A DNA stretch of 64,000 nt. Origin: Eubacterium sp. CAG:248. Its GTDB lineage: Bacteria; Bacillota; Clostridia; Lachnospirales; Lachnospiraceae. The position numbers were made by a program, and so were the translations under genes. The number at the start of each line of letters is the position of its first letter. Positions within the stretch are counted from its first letter, which is position 1. Under the pieces are notes generated by a model that was not told where the DNA came from, did no database searches, and worked only from the letters and a program-made list of their open reading frames with translations. The stretch spans positions 62,903 through 126,902 of the forward strand of contig FR886208.1 in assembly GCA_000436475.1 (NCBI GenBank), in the 5' to 3' direction. Below, piece after piece: positions 9,575 through 16,099 of the stretch.

Positions 9575-10750
9575 TTATTTATTCATCTGTGCCGCAATAT
9601 CAGCATCAACAATTTCTTCACCGCTTCTATCTTTTAGCTGTTCCATACTTGCTGCACTTAAACCATTATTTATAGTTGCACACATATCACATGTCGAACA
9701 TTTGTCTAATTCTTCCTTTGTAACTTTTCCATCTCGATAATCTCTTACTATCTTGTTTTCATACATACTATATTTGCCACCAAATAGGCTCTTTAGCTTA
9801 TGTGTGAATACCCACCAGGCAGGTTTCCAGATATACTTATGCATAGCTGGTGAAACCGAACCAATCATCCAGCAATTTCTGTCACAATGACGTACTTTAT
9901 TTCTTACTTGTTCTGCTTCTGGTGAATTCCATAATTCTTCCCATGACTGAGTATTAAGATTTCCCATAACTTCTTTATCTTTTGTGCCATTACATGGCAT
10001 AACATCACCATATGGGTCGATAAAAAATGTATCAAAAGACATATCGCAAGGCAGTAATCTGTTTTGACCATATATATAATTAATTAATCCGTGATTAAAA
10101 TATGCTCTGAACCATTTCTTTGGACTATTGGATTTCAAAAGTTCATTTACGAGATTTTCGAAATTTTTTGCAACCATCGGTCTGTCATTAATAATATTTT
10201 TAGCTTCAACAAAATAAAAAGAATTATGAAGAGATGCTGTAGCAAATTCCATACCCATCTCATTTGAAATATTGTAAAGAGGCACAAGGTCAGGTGCATT
10301 TTTATCCTGAACGGTCATTCCAAATCCAACATCCTTCATTCCCATTTCTCTTAATTTTTTTAATGTCTGATATCCTCTTTGATATCCATTTTCAAGACCT
10401 CTTATTTCATTGTTTGTATCCTCTAATCCTTCTATAGAAATACGAATACCTATCTGTGGAAATTCTTTTGCAAGGTCAACTATCCTGTCTGTAAAAAATC
10501 CATTTGTTGAAATAACAATTCTATCTGACTTTTTATATAATTCTCTTACAATATCTTTTAAGTCTGTTCTTATGAAAGGTTCTCCACCTGTTATATTTGT
10601 AAAATACATTTTGGGAAGCTTTTTAATTGTTTCAATAGAAATTTCTTCATCTGGTTTTGATGGTGCTTTATATCTATTACACATAGAACATCTCGCATTG
10701 CATCGATAAGTAACTATTACCGTTCCATTTAATTTCTGTTCTTTTGACAT
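9575..10750 (-). CDS. Radical SAM/SPASM domain protein in a polysaccharide locus
   Basis: Radical S-adenosylmethionine enzyme of about 391 residues. The 4Fe-4S/SAM site is TYRCNARCSMCNRY (Cx3Cx2C), about 20 residues from the start, followed by ITGGEPFIRTDL. The C-terminal region has SPASM-type auxiliary cluster cysteines: FFIDPYGDVMPCNGT, CDRNCW and CSTCDMC. The start ATG at 10750 has a perfect AAGGAG seven bases upstream and follows the upstream stop by one base. SPASM enzymes modify peptides, proteins or small molecules; the substrate here is unknown. Its position between glycosyltransferases suggests a modification of a glycan precursor or a peptide partner, which is an inference. Confidence 0.88.
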   Translation of the reverse strand: MSKEQKLNGTVIVTYRCNARCSMCNRYKAPSKPDEEISIETIKKLPKMYFTNITGGEPFIRTDLKDIVRELYKKSDRIVISTNGFFTDRIVDLAKEFPQIGIRISIEGLEDTNNEIRGLENGYQRGYQTLKKLREMGMKDVGFGMTVQDKNAPDLVPLYNISNEMGMEFATASLHNSFYFVEAKNIINDRPMVAKNFENLVNELLKSNSPKKWFRAYFNHGLINYIYGQNRLLPCDMSFDTFFIDPYGDVMPCNGTKDKEVMGNLNTQSWEELWNSPEAEQVRNKVRHCDRNCWMIGSVSPAMHKYIWKPAWWVFTHKLKSLFGGKYSMYENKIVRDYRDGKVTKEELDKCSTCDMCATINNGLSAASMEQLKDRSGEEIVDADIAAQMNK

Positions 10751-10751
10751 T

Positions 10752-11888
10752 TTAATTCTCCTTTTTTTCATATAAATCTGTAGTCTGTCTAACTACATCA
10801 TCCCAGCTGTATTTACTACATATATAATCAGCTGCTTCATTTTTATATTTTTTTACTATATCCCTATTTTCAATAAGCCACTGTAACTTAATTGTTAAAT
10901 CTTCAATGTTACTTTTCCTGAAAATAGCTGCCTTATCTTCCACCACCTCTGAACACTCATCAATATCCGATACAAGGCAACAATTACCATAGCTCATAGC
11001 CTCCAGCAGACTCAACGGCATACCTTCAAGGTCGGAAGGTAATGTATATACATACGCATTACTGTATAATTCCTCTAATATTTTCCCCTGAACAAATCCT
11101 GTAAATATTATTCGGTCATCGCCTTTGGCAAGCTCTTTTAATTTATTTGCATATTCATCTGTGTCACTTGCTCCGCCTGCAATAACAAGTTTTTTATCTG
11201 TTTTAACTTTCTTAAATGCTTCTATCAGGTAATGAATTCCCTTTTCCGGTACAAGTCTGCCAAGAAATAAAACATAAGAATCTTTTGTCAATCCATATTT
11301 TTCAGTTATAATATCTGCATTACATATCTCTGGACGATTAACACCATTTGGTATAAATCTTGTTTCTCTTCCATATGTATTTTTGAAATAATCCTGTACA
11401 CCTTTACTTAATACGATTATTTCGTCAGCATATTTAACCGCATTTTTTTCTCCCTGTTTTATGAACTTTGAACCAAAACCTGATTTCCATTTTTCTCTCT
11501 GCCAGTCTATTCCGTGAATTGTAACAATTACTCTTTTTCCAAACATTTTAGGAAGCCACGTAAAAAATGCCGGACCTTCAGCGTGGATATGAACGGTATC
11601 ATATTTTCCAAAAGCACAGCATAAGGCAGCAAAAAAAGAAGAACTAACCGCAGCTAGTCCTTTTTTTTCAATCGTTGGAACATATTTCTGACATATTCCA
11701 GCATATTCTGTTTTTTCTTTACTATCATATTCCGAACCACTTACATGATGCCCCGACCTGTTATAACAAGTGACGGAATATCCATCCCTTGCCATTCTTG
11801 TACAAAGCTCTTTTACTACTATTTCAACTCCACCTTCTCTTGTAAGTCTTTTCTGTCCGAACATTGAAACTGAATATTTATTTTCCAT
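10752..11888 (-). CDS. Glycosyltransferase family 4 (GT-B fold)
   Basis: GT-B glycosyltransferase of 378 residues. The glycine-rich acceptor region near the N-terminus is GQKRLTREGGVEIVVKELC. The C-terminal donor domain has YVLFLGRLVPEKGIHYLIEAF and PSDLEGMPLSLLEAMSYGNCCLVSDIDECSEVV (E-x7-E pattern). Such enzymes near the start of an operon are often rhamnosyl- or mannosyl-transferases, but specificity is not readable here. GAGG lies four bases before the ATG. It is the first biosynthetic gene after the LoaP-like regulator, with a 43-base gap. Confidence 0.9.
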   Translation of the reverse strand: MENKYSVSMFGQKRLTREGGVEIVVKELCTRMARDGYSVTCYNRSGHHVSGSEYDSKEKTEYAGICQKYVPTIEKKGLAAVSSSFFAALCCAFGKYDTVHIHAEGPAFFTWLPKMFGKRVIVTIHGIDWQREKWKSGFGSKFIKQGEKNAVKYADEIIVLSKGVQDYFKNTYGRETRFIPNGVNRPEICNADIITEKYGLTKDSYVLFLGRLVPEKGIHYLIEAFKKVKTDKKLVIAGGASDTDEYANKLKELAKGDDRIIFTGFVQGKILEELYSNAYVYTLPSDLEGMPLSLLEAMSYGNCCLVSDIDECSEVVEDKAAIFRKSNIEDLTIKLQWLIENRDIVKKYKNEAADYICSKYSWDDVVRQTTDLYEKKEN

Positions 11889-11931
11889 AATTCCTCTATG
11901 TTTTATTTGCCATATATAATTTATGGTATTT

Positions 11932-12447
11932 TTATTTTTTATACTTTTCTATAATCTCAAGCCCTATCTTTATATCAACATCCTGTTCAAACATCTGTGC
12001 ATTTAAAACTGCCACTCTCTTATGTCTGTCTATTTTCTTGATAAGCCCTTCCATTCCCGACAATGGACCTTCCTTAACTATTACTTTGTCACCCTCAATT
12101 ACTCCTACTGAAAGTGGAATTTCATAATTATCATTAACCATTGCTTTAAACATCGCTTCCTTACCCGCTTCAATCGGTGTAAATTCATTTTTATCACGGC
12201 CAAGCATTTTGGTTAATTCTGGTACACTATTAAGATGTTCATATATCTGTTGCGGATTGTCAGAATCAATAAATATATATCCCGGAAACATAATTTCTTT
12301 TTCTTTATGCCATGTGCCATAGTATCTTTTGGCTTTATCAAATCTGATTACAAATATGTCATTATATTGTTTTCTATCTATAAGTCTTTTGCACATATCC
12401 CTTACAGTTTCTTCTCTTCCTGTCATAACCTGAACTGCATACCACAT
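11932..12447 (-). CDS. loaP: LoaP-type NusG paralogue (operon-specific transcription antiterminator)
   Basis: NusG-family processive antiterminator of 171 residues. The NGN domain begins MWYAVQVMTGREETVRDMCKR and contains the conserved EIMFPGYIFI motif that contacts the RNA polymerase clamp. A linker and a C-terminal KOW domain follow (GDKVIVKEGPLSGMEGLIKKIDRHKRVAVLNAQMF). The lack of chromosomal secE-nusG-rplK context and the position at the head of a polysaccharide operon identify it as a specialised paralogue of the LoaP type rather than core NusG. It would bind a leader RNA and suppress terminators across the long operon from 12.4 kb to beyond position 1. A GGAGGG site precedes the ATG. 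Confidence 0.85.
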   Translation of the reverse strand: MWYAVQVMTGREETVRDMCKRLIDRKQYNDIFVIRFDKAKRYYGTWHKEKEIMFPGYIFIDSDNPQQIYEHLNSVPELTKMLGRDKNEFTPIEAGKEAMFKAMVNDNYEIPLSVGVIEGDKVIVKEGPLSGMEGLIKKIDRHKRVAVLNAQMFEQDVDIKIGLEIIEKYKK

Positions 12448-12671
12448 ATTTTCCCTCCATCTCTTTCAGCCTTTCTGCCAATATAAGCATTTACAATGCA
12501 AGCTACTCGACTTACAGCAGGGCAGGCTCCGCCACTCCACAACAAAAAGTTACATTATCTGCTCTTTGTTCCGGATTTACTGATACTATGTCCACCCATC
12601 CTTATACCGTGTCAAAGCAACGTGTATTCCGATAAAGTTTCATGATTTTTATGTTTCTCGTTTTATATCTC
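12448..12671 (-). promoter_or_regulatory. Leader region between the XRE gene and loaP
   Basis: 224 bases without a gene. A consensus -35 box TTGACA (minus strand 12615-12610) is visible but the nearest -10-like word (CATAGT) sits at a poor 19-base spacing. Further down, a GC-rich stretch at about 12510-12550 (GGAGTGGCGGAGCCTGCCC, then CTGTAAGTCGAGTAGCTTGC) stands out from the AT-rich surroundings, followed by a small hairpin GCATT-GTA-AATGC. LoaP proteins act through a structured leader RNA, so this is the natural place for a recognition hairpin; no consensus could be tested. Confidence 0.4.
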
Positions 12672-12983
12672 CTAGTTATTTTTTTCATTATCACACAATC
12701 TTATCTCTATATGCTTATCCAGTGCCGAAGCATACTTTTCAAGCACAACGAGTGTCGGAATGCGCGTTCCTGTCTCAAATCTTGCGAGATTATAAGGAAG
12801 TATGCCTGTTATATCTGCTACATCCTTCTGCGTAAGATTCTGGCGTTCTCTCTCATCCACCAACTCAGCTATAATCTCCGTAGATAACCCACGCAGATTT
12901 TCTTGAATAGCTTCCTGAAACTCTTCAAGTCTTTTCTTTCTATAATCACGTTCGATTATGTAATCTTCTCTGTTGATCTGCAT
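12672..12983 (-). CDS. XRE-family helix-turn-helix regulator
   Basis: Small DNA-binding protein of 103 residues. The C-terminal half is a Cro/C1-type HTH: VDERERQNLTQKDVADITGILPYNLARFETGTRIPTLVVLEKYASAL. The N-terminal 45 residues are charged and probably form a helical extension (REDYIIERDYRKKRLEEFQEAIQE). GGTGAGG precedes the ATG. It is the first gene downstream of the inverted-repeat segment and upstream of loaP in the same direction, so it may govern the switch, the recombinase or the operon; its target is unknown. The palindromic word ATCATTTATGAT, present in the segment and before the recombinase, is a candidate operator. Confidence 0.82.
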   Translation of the reverse strand: MQINREDYIIERDYRKKRLEEFQEAIQENLRGLSTEIIAELVDERERQNLTQKDVADITGILPYNLARFETGTRIPTLVVLEKYASALDKHIEIRLCDNEKNN

Positions 12984-13058
12984 AATACCTCACCTGCAAT
13001 CATTTTTGATTCTGCCTGACTGCTTGCAGCTTATTTTTAGCTTATTGTCGATACAACG

Positions 13059-13081
13059 TAATAAATATTATGTTGTATTAT
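13059..13081 (+). repeat. Left inverted repeat (IRL) of the candidate switch
   Basis: 23 bp, the exact reverse complement of 13310-13332. It begins TAATAAATATTATG and ends TTGTATTAT. Together with outer bases it forms its own imperfect palindrome (arms ACAACGTAATA and TATTATGTTGT around a two-base centre), as expected of a tyrosine-recombinase core with two half-sites. The inner half-sites of the two repeats are identical while the outer ones differ. Confidence 0.88.
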
Positions 13082-13264
13082 TGTTCTACTTATATGGAAT
13101 TGCCGCCTGAAATGGCGTAGGATTAAATGTATTTTTACAATTATAATGCTTTATTTATATGAAATGACTCATATAATATACAAAATTCAGTCTGTAATAA
13201 TGTAAATTAAATATACTAATAATGTCGAAATATTGTATTTTTATATGAAATATGTAATATTCTC

Positions 13265-13293
13265 TTGTTTTATCATTTATGATGTGCTATCAT
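13265..13293 (+). promoter_or_regulatory. Candidate promoter inside the invertible segment
   Basis: TTGTTT at 13265-13270 and TATCAT at 13288-13293 with 17 bases between. It overlaps TTATCATTTATGAT, a 14-base word that also occurs (other strand) in front of the recombinase gene. It faces away from the operon as sequenced; after inversion it would point at the XRE gene with a leader of roughly 105 bases. Other AT-rich promoter-like pairs exist on both strands, so this assignment is tentative. Confidence 0.4.
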
Positions 13294-13309
13294 CTGTGAA
13301 GATTCTGCG

Positions 13310-13332
13310 ATAATACAACATAATATTTATTA
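13310..13332 (-). repeat. Right inverted repeat (IRR) of the candidate switch
   Basis: 23 bp, the exact reverse complement of 13059-13081; on the plus strand it starts ATAATACAACATAA and ends TATTTATTA. It includes a near-perfect palindrome, AACATAATA and TATTATGTT separated by TT. It ends seven bases from the stop codon of the recombinase gene. Confidence 0.88.
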
Positions 13333-13338
13333 TGTTAT

Positions 13339-14256
13339 CTACCCCATATCTATTATCATATTCATCCTATCCAGCTGTCTTTTATGTTCCCTTCCAGTTG
13401 ATTTTATATATATTCTTGTTGTATCTATGTTGCTGTGTCCAAGTACATCTGCAAGCTTTGCGATATCATTTTTTATTTTATAAAATATTCTGGCGAAAAG
13501 GTGTCTCATGTTATGCGGATATACTTTTTCTTCCCTGACTCCTGCATCATGACAGAGGTTTTTCATCATTCTCCATACATTACTCCGGTTTACAGGATTG
13601 CCGCAGGCTGTTATGAATATACAGCCATGTAATATATTCATGTCTTTTGCATATTTTTGCAGTACTTTTAGCAGCTCACCAGGATACAATATACGTCTTA
13701 CTTTTCCTTTATTATGAATATCTGTCATTCCATATTTCAGTGATTCAGCTGTTATATATTTAAGCTCGCTTATTCGTATCCCTGTACTTCCAAGTGTTTC
13801 TATAATAAGGGCAAGCCGTATATCACCTTTCTTGTAAGCTGTTTTTACGAGTTTTTCATATTCCTGCATTGTTAACTCTTTATTTTCTGGTATGAATGTT
13901 TCATGCTGTACTTTTATCATTTTCACTCTTATATCTGTCCATCCCATCACATCGCAGAAGTTATTGGCTGCTGCCAGATATGAATTAATGCTTGATATTT
14001 TATAGTTACCACATTTTTCAAGGTATTCTTTGTATTTTAAGAGCAGTTCCTTGCTTATGCTTCTGCCATTAGCATATATCATAAGTTTTTTTACATCTCT
14101 TATATATTTCTTTATTGTCTGTGTTTCTTTTTCTGCCATTATAAGCATTTTCTCATAGTATTCTATTGTCTTCTTTGTTATTATCCTGTTATCGTATCCG
14201 CAGCTGTTTGTTTCGCTGTTACTTTTTTGGCTTATTTTTTTTAATGTTCCTGACAT
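13339..14256 (-). CDS. Tyrosine recombinase (XerC/D-like site-specific invertase candidate)
   Basis: Tyrosine recombinase of 305 residues. An N-terminal SAM-like core-binding domain (about 40-125) precedes the catalytic domain. The catalytic residues are visible: Arg in STGIRISELK, Lys in the beta-hairpin KGKVRRI, HNMRH (His-x-x-Arg), LGH and the nucleophile Tyr in TTRIYIKST. It is therefore probably active. It is not beside a tRNA gene and no phage genes are present. The inverted repeats lie immediately beyond its 3' end, so a local DNA inversion role is more likely than integration. Its upstream region carries a TTGACA box and words shared with the switch. Confidence 0.88.
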   Translation of the reverse strand: MSGTLKKISQKSNSETNSCGYDNRIITKKTIEYYEKMLIMAEKETQTIKKYIRDVKKLMIYANGRSISKELLLKYKEYLEKCGNYKISSINSYLAAANNFCDVMGWTDIRVKMIKVQHETFIPENKELTMQEYEKLVKTAYKKGDIRLALIIETLGSTGIRISELKYITAESLKYGMTDIHNKGKVRRILYPGELLKVLQKYAKDMNILHGCIFITACGNPVNRSNVWRMMKNLCHDAGVREEKVYPHNMRHLFARIFYKIKNDIAKLADVLGHSNIDTTRIYIKSTGREHKRQLDRMNMIIDMG

Positions 14257-14410
14257 ATCCTGCTGACTCCATTCTACTAATTCTGAATAATATAATTCTG
14301 GCTGATATTACTTATTGTGCCGGTATATTACCCTTTTAAACATTATTATGTATATGTGGCTTACTAAAACCCTGAATACATTAATGTTTAATTATAAAGT
14401 AGTTGAATAA

Positions 14411-14442
14411 TTTATGATATATTATCGCAGATATATCATAAA
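14411..14442. repeat. Palindrome in the recombinase upstream region
   Basis: Perfect 12-bp arms TTTATGATATAT and ATATATCATAAA separated by the 8 bases TATCGCAG. Arm and spacer sizes resemble a tyrosine-recombinase core site; it could equally be an operator. On the minus strand it carries TCTGCGATAATA, also found next to the right inverted repeat (13304-13315). Confidence 0.6.
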
Positions 14443-14456
14443 TGATAAAAATGTCA
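14435..14456 (-). promoter_or_regulatory. Candidate recombinase promoter (-35 box and shared operator word)
   Basis: TTGACA on the minus strand (14456-14451) is followed by TTTTTATCATTTATGAT and then TATATC/ATATCT as possible -10 at 16-17 bases. The 14-base word TTATCATTTATGAT (14448-14435) is shared with the invertible segment, suggesting a common regulator or duplicated promoter. The rest of the 14257-14733 gap is AT-rich with no convincing gene. Confidence 0.4.
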
Positions 14457-14733
14457 ATGTATTTTATTTATATTTTTTATTAATTATATATTGACATCAT
14501 TGCATCAATGTTTTATATTATTAATATACTTAATTAAGTCATGAATATACAGGTTGTTATTATATGATGTATTTTCAACCTTCTTATGTTCTATATACGC
14601 ATTTATAGCTGGATCCAGTATCTTATTATCCCCATGCATAACCAGACAGAATATACTATGTTCAATCGTTGCAGATATCTACGCAGCTATATTATGGCTG
14701 CCATATTGTGCTCTCTTTTGCTTGTTATATAAG

Positions 14734-14761
14734 TTGACAGATGTTACAATATGTTTATAAG
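14734..14761 (+). promoter_or_regulatory. Candidate sigma-A promoter of the Rpn-family gene
   Basis: TTGACA at 14734-14739, a 16-base spacer and TATAAG at 14756-14761, giving a leader of about 85 bases before the ATG at 14853. Confidence 0.5.
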
Positions 14762-14852
14762 TATATTATATATTGATTTCATAGCAGTTCTGTTTGTTGT
14801 TTTCACATTAACACTCATTTATTTACTATATTTACTAAAGGAGATTCTGCTT

Positions 14853-15851
14853 ATGAGATCTAACGATAATATCTATATCCAGCATAAAACTAAGAATGAT
14901 GATAACTCATCTACTACTACCAAAAGATACAGTGACAATGTATTCTGTCTGTTGTACTCAGACAAACATAATCTATTAGATTTATACAATGCACTTAATA
15001 ATTCATCTCACACGAATATTGATGAACTTACTATAACAACACTAAAGGGTGGCGTATATATGAAGTATAAGAATGATGCTTCTTTCGTATTTAGTTACGA
15101 GTTATATATGTTTGAACAGCAGTCAACCGTTAATCACAATATGCCTCTCAGATTTTTACACTATGTATCTGAAGTGTATAGAGATTTATTTTCTAATAGT
15201 ATGTTACATAGAAAAAGTATGGTTAAGCTTCCAACGCCACATTTTATTACTTTTTATAATGGACGTGAACATATGACGGAACGTATTAAGATTCTTAAAT
15301 TGTCAGATATGTTTGAACACCATGTTGATTTTCCCGAGCTTGAATTGGAAGTTACCATGATTAATCTTAATTACGATAACTCTTCTGATGGTACTTCTGA
15401 TAAAGTTTCAGATGGTATCTTTGACACTCAGGAGATGTCCGTTAACTCAGGATTGTTCACTACTAATATTCTTGACAGATGCCGTTCTCTTAAAGACTAT
15501 ATGACATTTGTTAATAAGGTCCGCTATAAAATTGACAGACTTGGGATGAAAGTAAGGCTTGCTGTTATCGAAGCTGTAGATGAATGTATTAAAGATGATG
15601 TACTATCTGATTTCTTCATAAAACACAGGGACGAGGTGATTGACGTGAGTATTTTTGAATATGATGAAGAGGGTGTTATGGATGTTATGCGTGAAGAAGG
15701 ACGTGAGGAAGGACGTGAGGAAGGACGTGCTGATGCTACCTTAAAAGATATCAGAAACATCATGACTAAGCTTAACAAGTCTGCTGATGAAGCGATGGAT
15801 ATATTAGATGTCCCAATCAAGGAAAGAGAAACCTTAAAAACACAGTTATAG
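14853..15851 (+). CDS. Rpn-family recombination-promoting nuclease / PD-(D/E)XK transposase-like protein
   Basis: Member of the Rpn (YhgA-like, PD-(D/E)XK) family, 332 residues. RYSDNVFCLLYSDKHNLLDLYNALNN near the start, the YELYMFEQQSTVNHNMPLRFLHYVSEVY block (catalytic E-x-Q region) and the C-terminal EEGREEGREEGR linker are characteristic. Rpn proteins are DNA endonucleases that stimulate RecA-independent recombination in E. coli; this copy's role is unknown. The ATG at 14853 is chosen because AAAGGAG lies nine bases upstream; an in-frame upstream extension encodes an unrelated hydrophobic stretch. It lies beside the recombinase switch, in the opposite orientation. Confidence 0.8.
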   Translation: MRSNDNIYIQHKTKNDDNSSTTTKRYSDNVFCLLYSDKHNLLDLYNALNNSSHTNIDELTITTLKGGVYMKYKNDASFVFSYELYMFEQQSTVNHNMPLRFLHYVSEVYRDLFSNSMLHRKSMVKLPTPHFITFYNGREHMTERIKILKLSDMFEHHVDFPELELEVTMINLNYDNSSDGTSDKVSDGIFDTQEMSVNSGLFTTNILDRCRSLKDYMTFVNKVRYKIDRLGMKVRLAVIEAVDECIKDDVLSDFFIKHRDEVIDVSIFEYDEEGVMDVMREEGREEGREEGRADATLKDIRNIMTKLNKSADEAMDILDVPIKERETLKTQL

Positions 15852-15888
15852 TCTATAATCTGGTTATTTGGATATCTTGATTTAATAC

Positions 15889-15930
15889 CAGAATGAATGG
15901 AATGAATACCATACGTTCCATTCATTCCGG
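15889..15930 (+). terminator. Hairpin after the Rpn-family gene
   Basis: Stem CCAGAATGAATGGAA with TTCCATTCATTCCGG, one mismatch, 12-base loop, followed by TACTATTTATTATTATTT. Plausible terminator with an imperfect T-run. Confidence 0.55.
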
Positions 15931-16022
15931 TACTATTTATTATTATTTGTACTCAATCTTTTTTTGATTTCTATTGATTTTCTTTATTAATTCTCTTATT
16001 AATTCCCTTTATCATCCTCTCA

Positions 16023-16051
16023 TTGTACCATTTTATGATTTATGCTATACT
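16023..16051 (+). promoter_or_regulatory. Promoter of the MATE transporter gene
   Basis: TTGTAC, 17-base spacer, TATACT; about 40 bases upstream of the AGGAGG ribosome-binding site and ATG at 16100. Confidence 0.6.
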
Positions 16052-16099
16052 ATATAAGTTATTGTCATATTTTTACATTATTTACACACAGGAGGATTT

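Larger units (their letters stand above)
13059..13332. other. Candidate invertible DNA switch upstream of the polysaccharide operon
   Basis: A 274-bp stretch bounded by perfect 23-bp inverted repeats, with 228 AT-rich bases between them. It sits between the recombinase stop codon (7 bases from the right repeat) and the XRE gene that heads the operon. Inverted repeats next to a site-specific recombinase and in front of an operon are the hallmark of a promoter inversion switch. The clearest promoter-like pair inside (TTGTTT, 17 bases, TATCAT at 13265-13293) points to the plus strand, away from the operon, so the orientation given would be OFF if that is the promoter. Inversion itself is not shown by one sequence. 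Confidence 0.75.

Noticed and set aside
13339..14256. Recombinase as integrase of a prophage or integrative element
   Set aside because: No adjacent tRNA, phage, conjugation or excisionase genes; the only tRNA is 40 kb away, and the inverted repeats point to local inversion.
14751..14852. Hydrophobic N-terminal extension of the Rpn protein as a membrane anchor
   Set aside because: The ATG at 14853 has AAAGGAG at proper spacing; Rpn proteins are not membrane anchored, and the promoter lies inside the extension.
15691..15732. Repeated GAAGGACGTGAG units as a recent microsatellite expansion
   Set aside because: The encoded EEGREEGR linker is a normal feature of Rpn-family C-termini.
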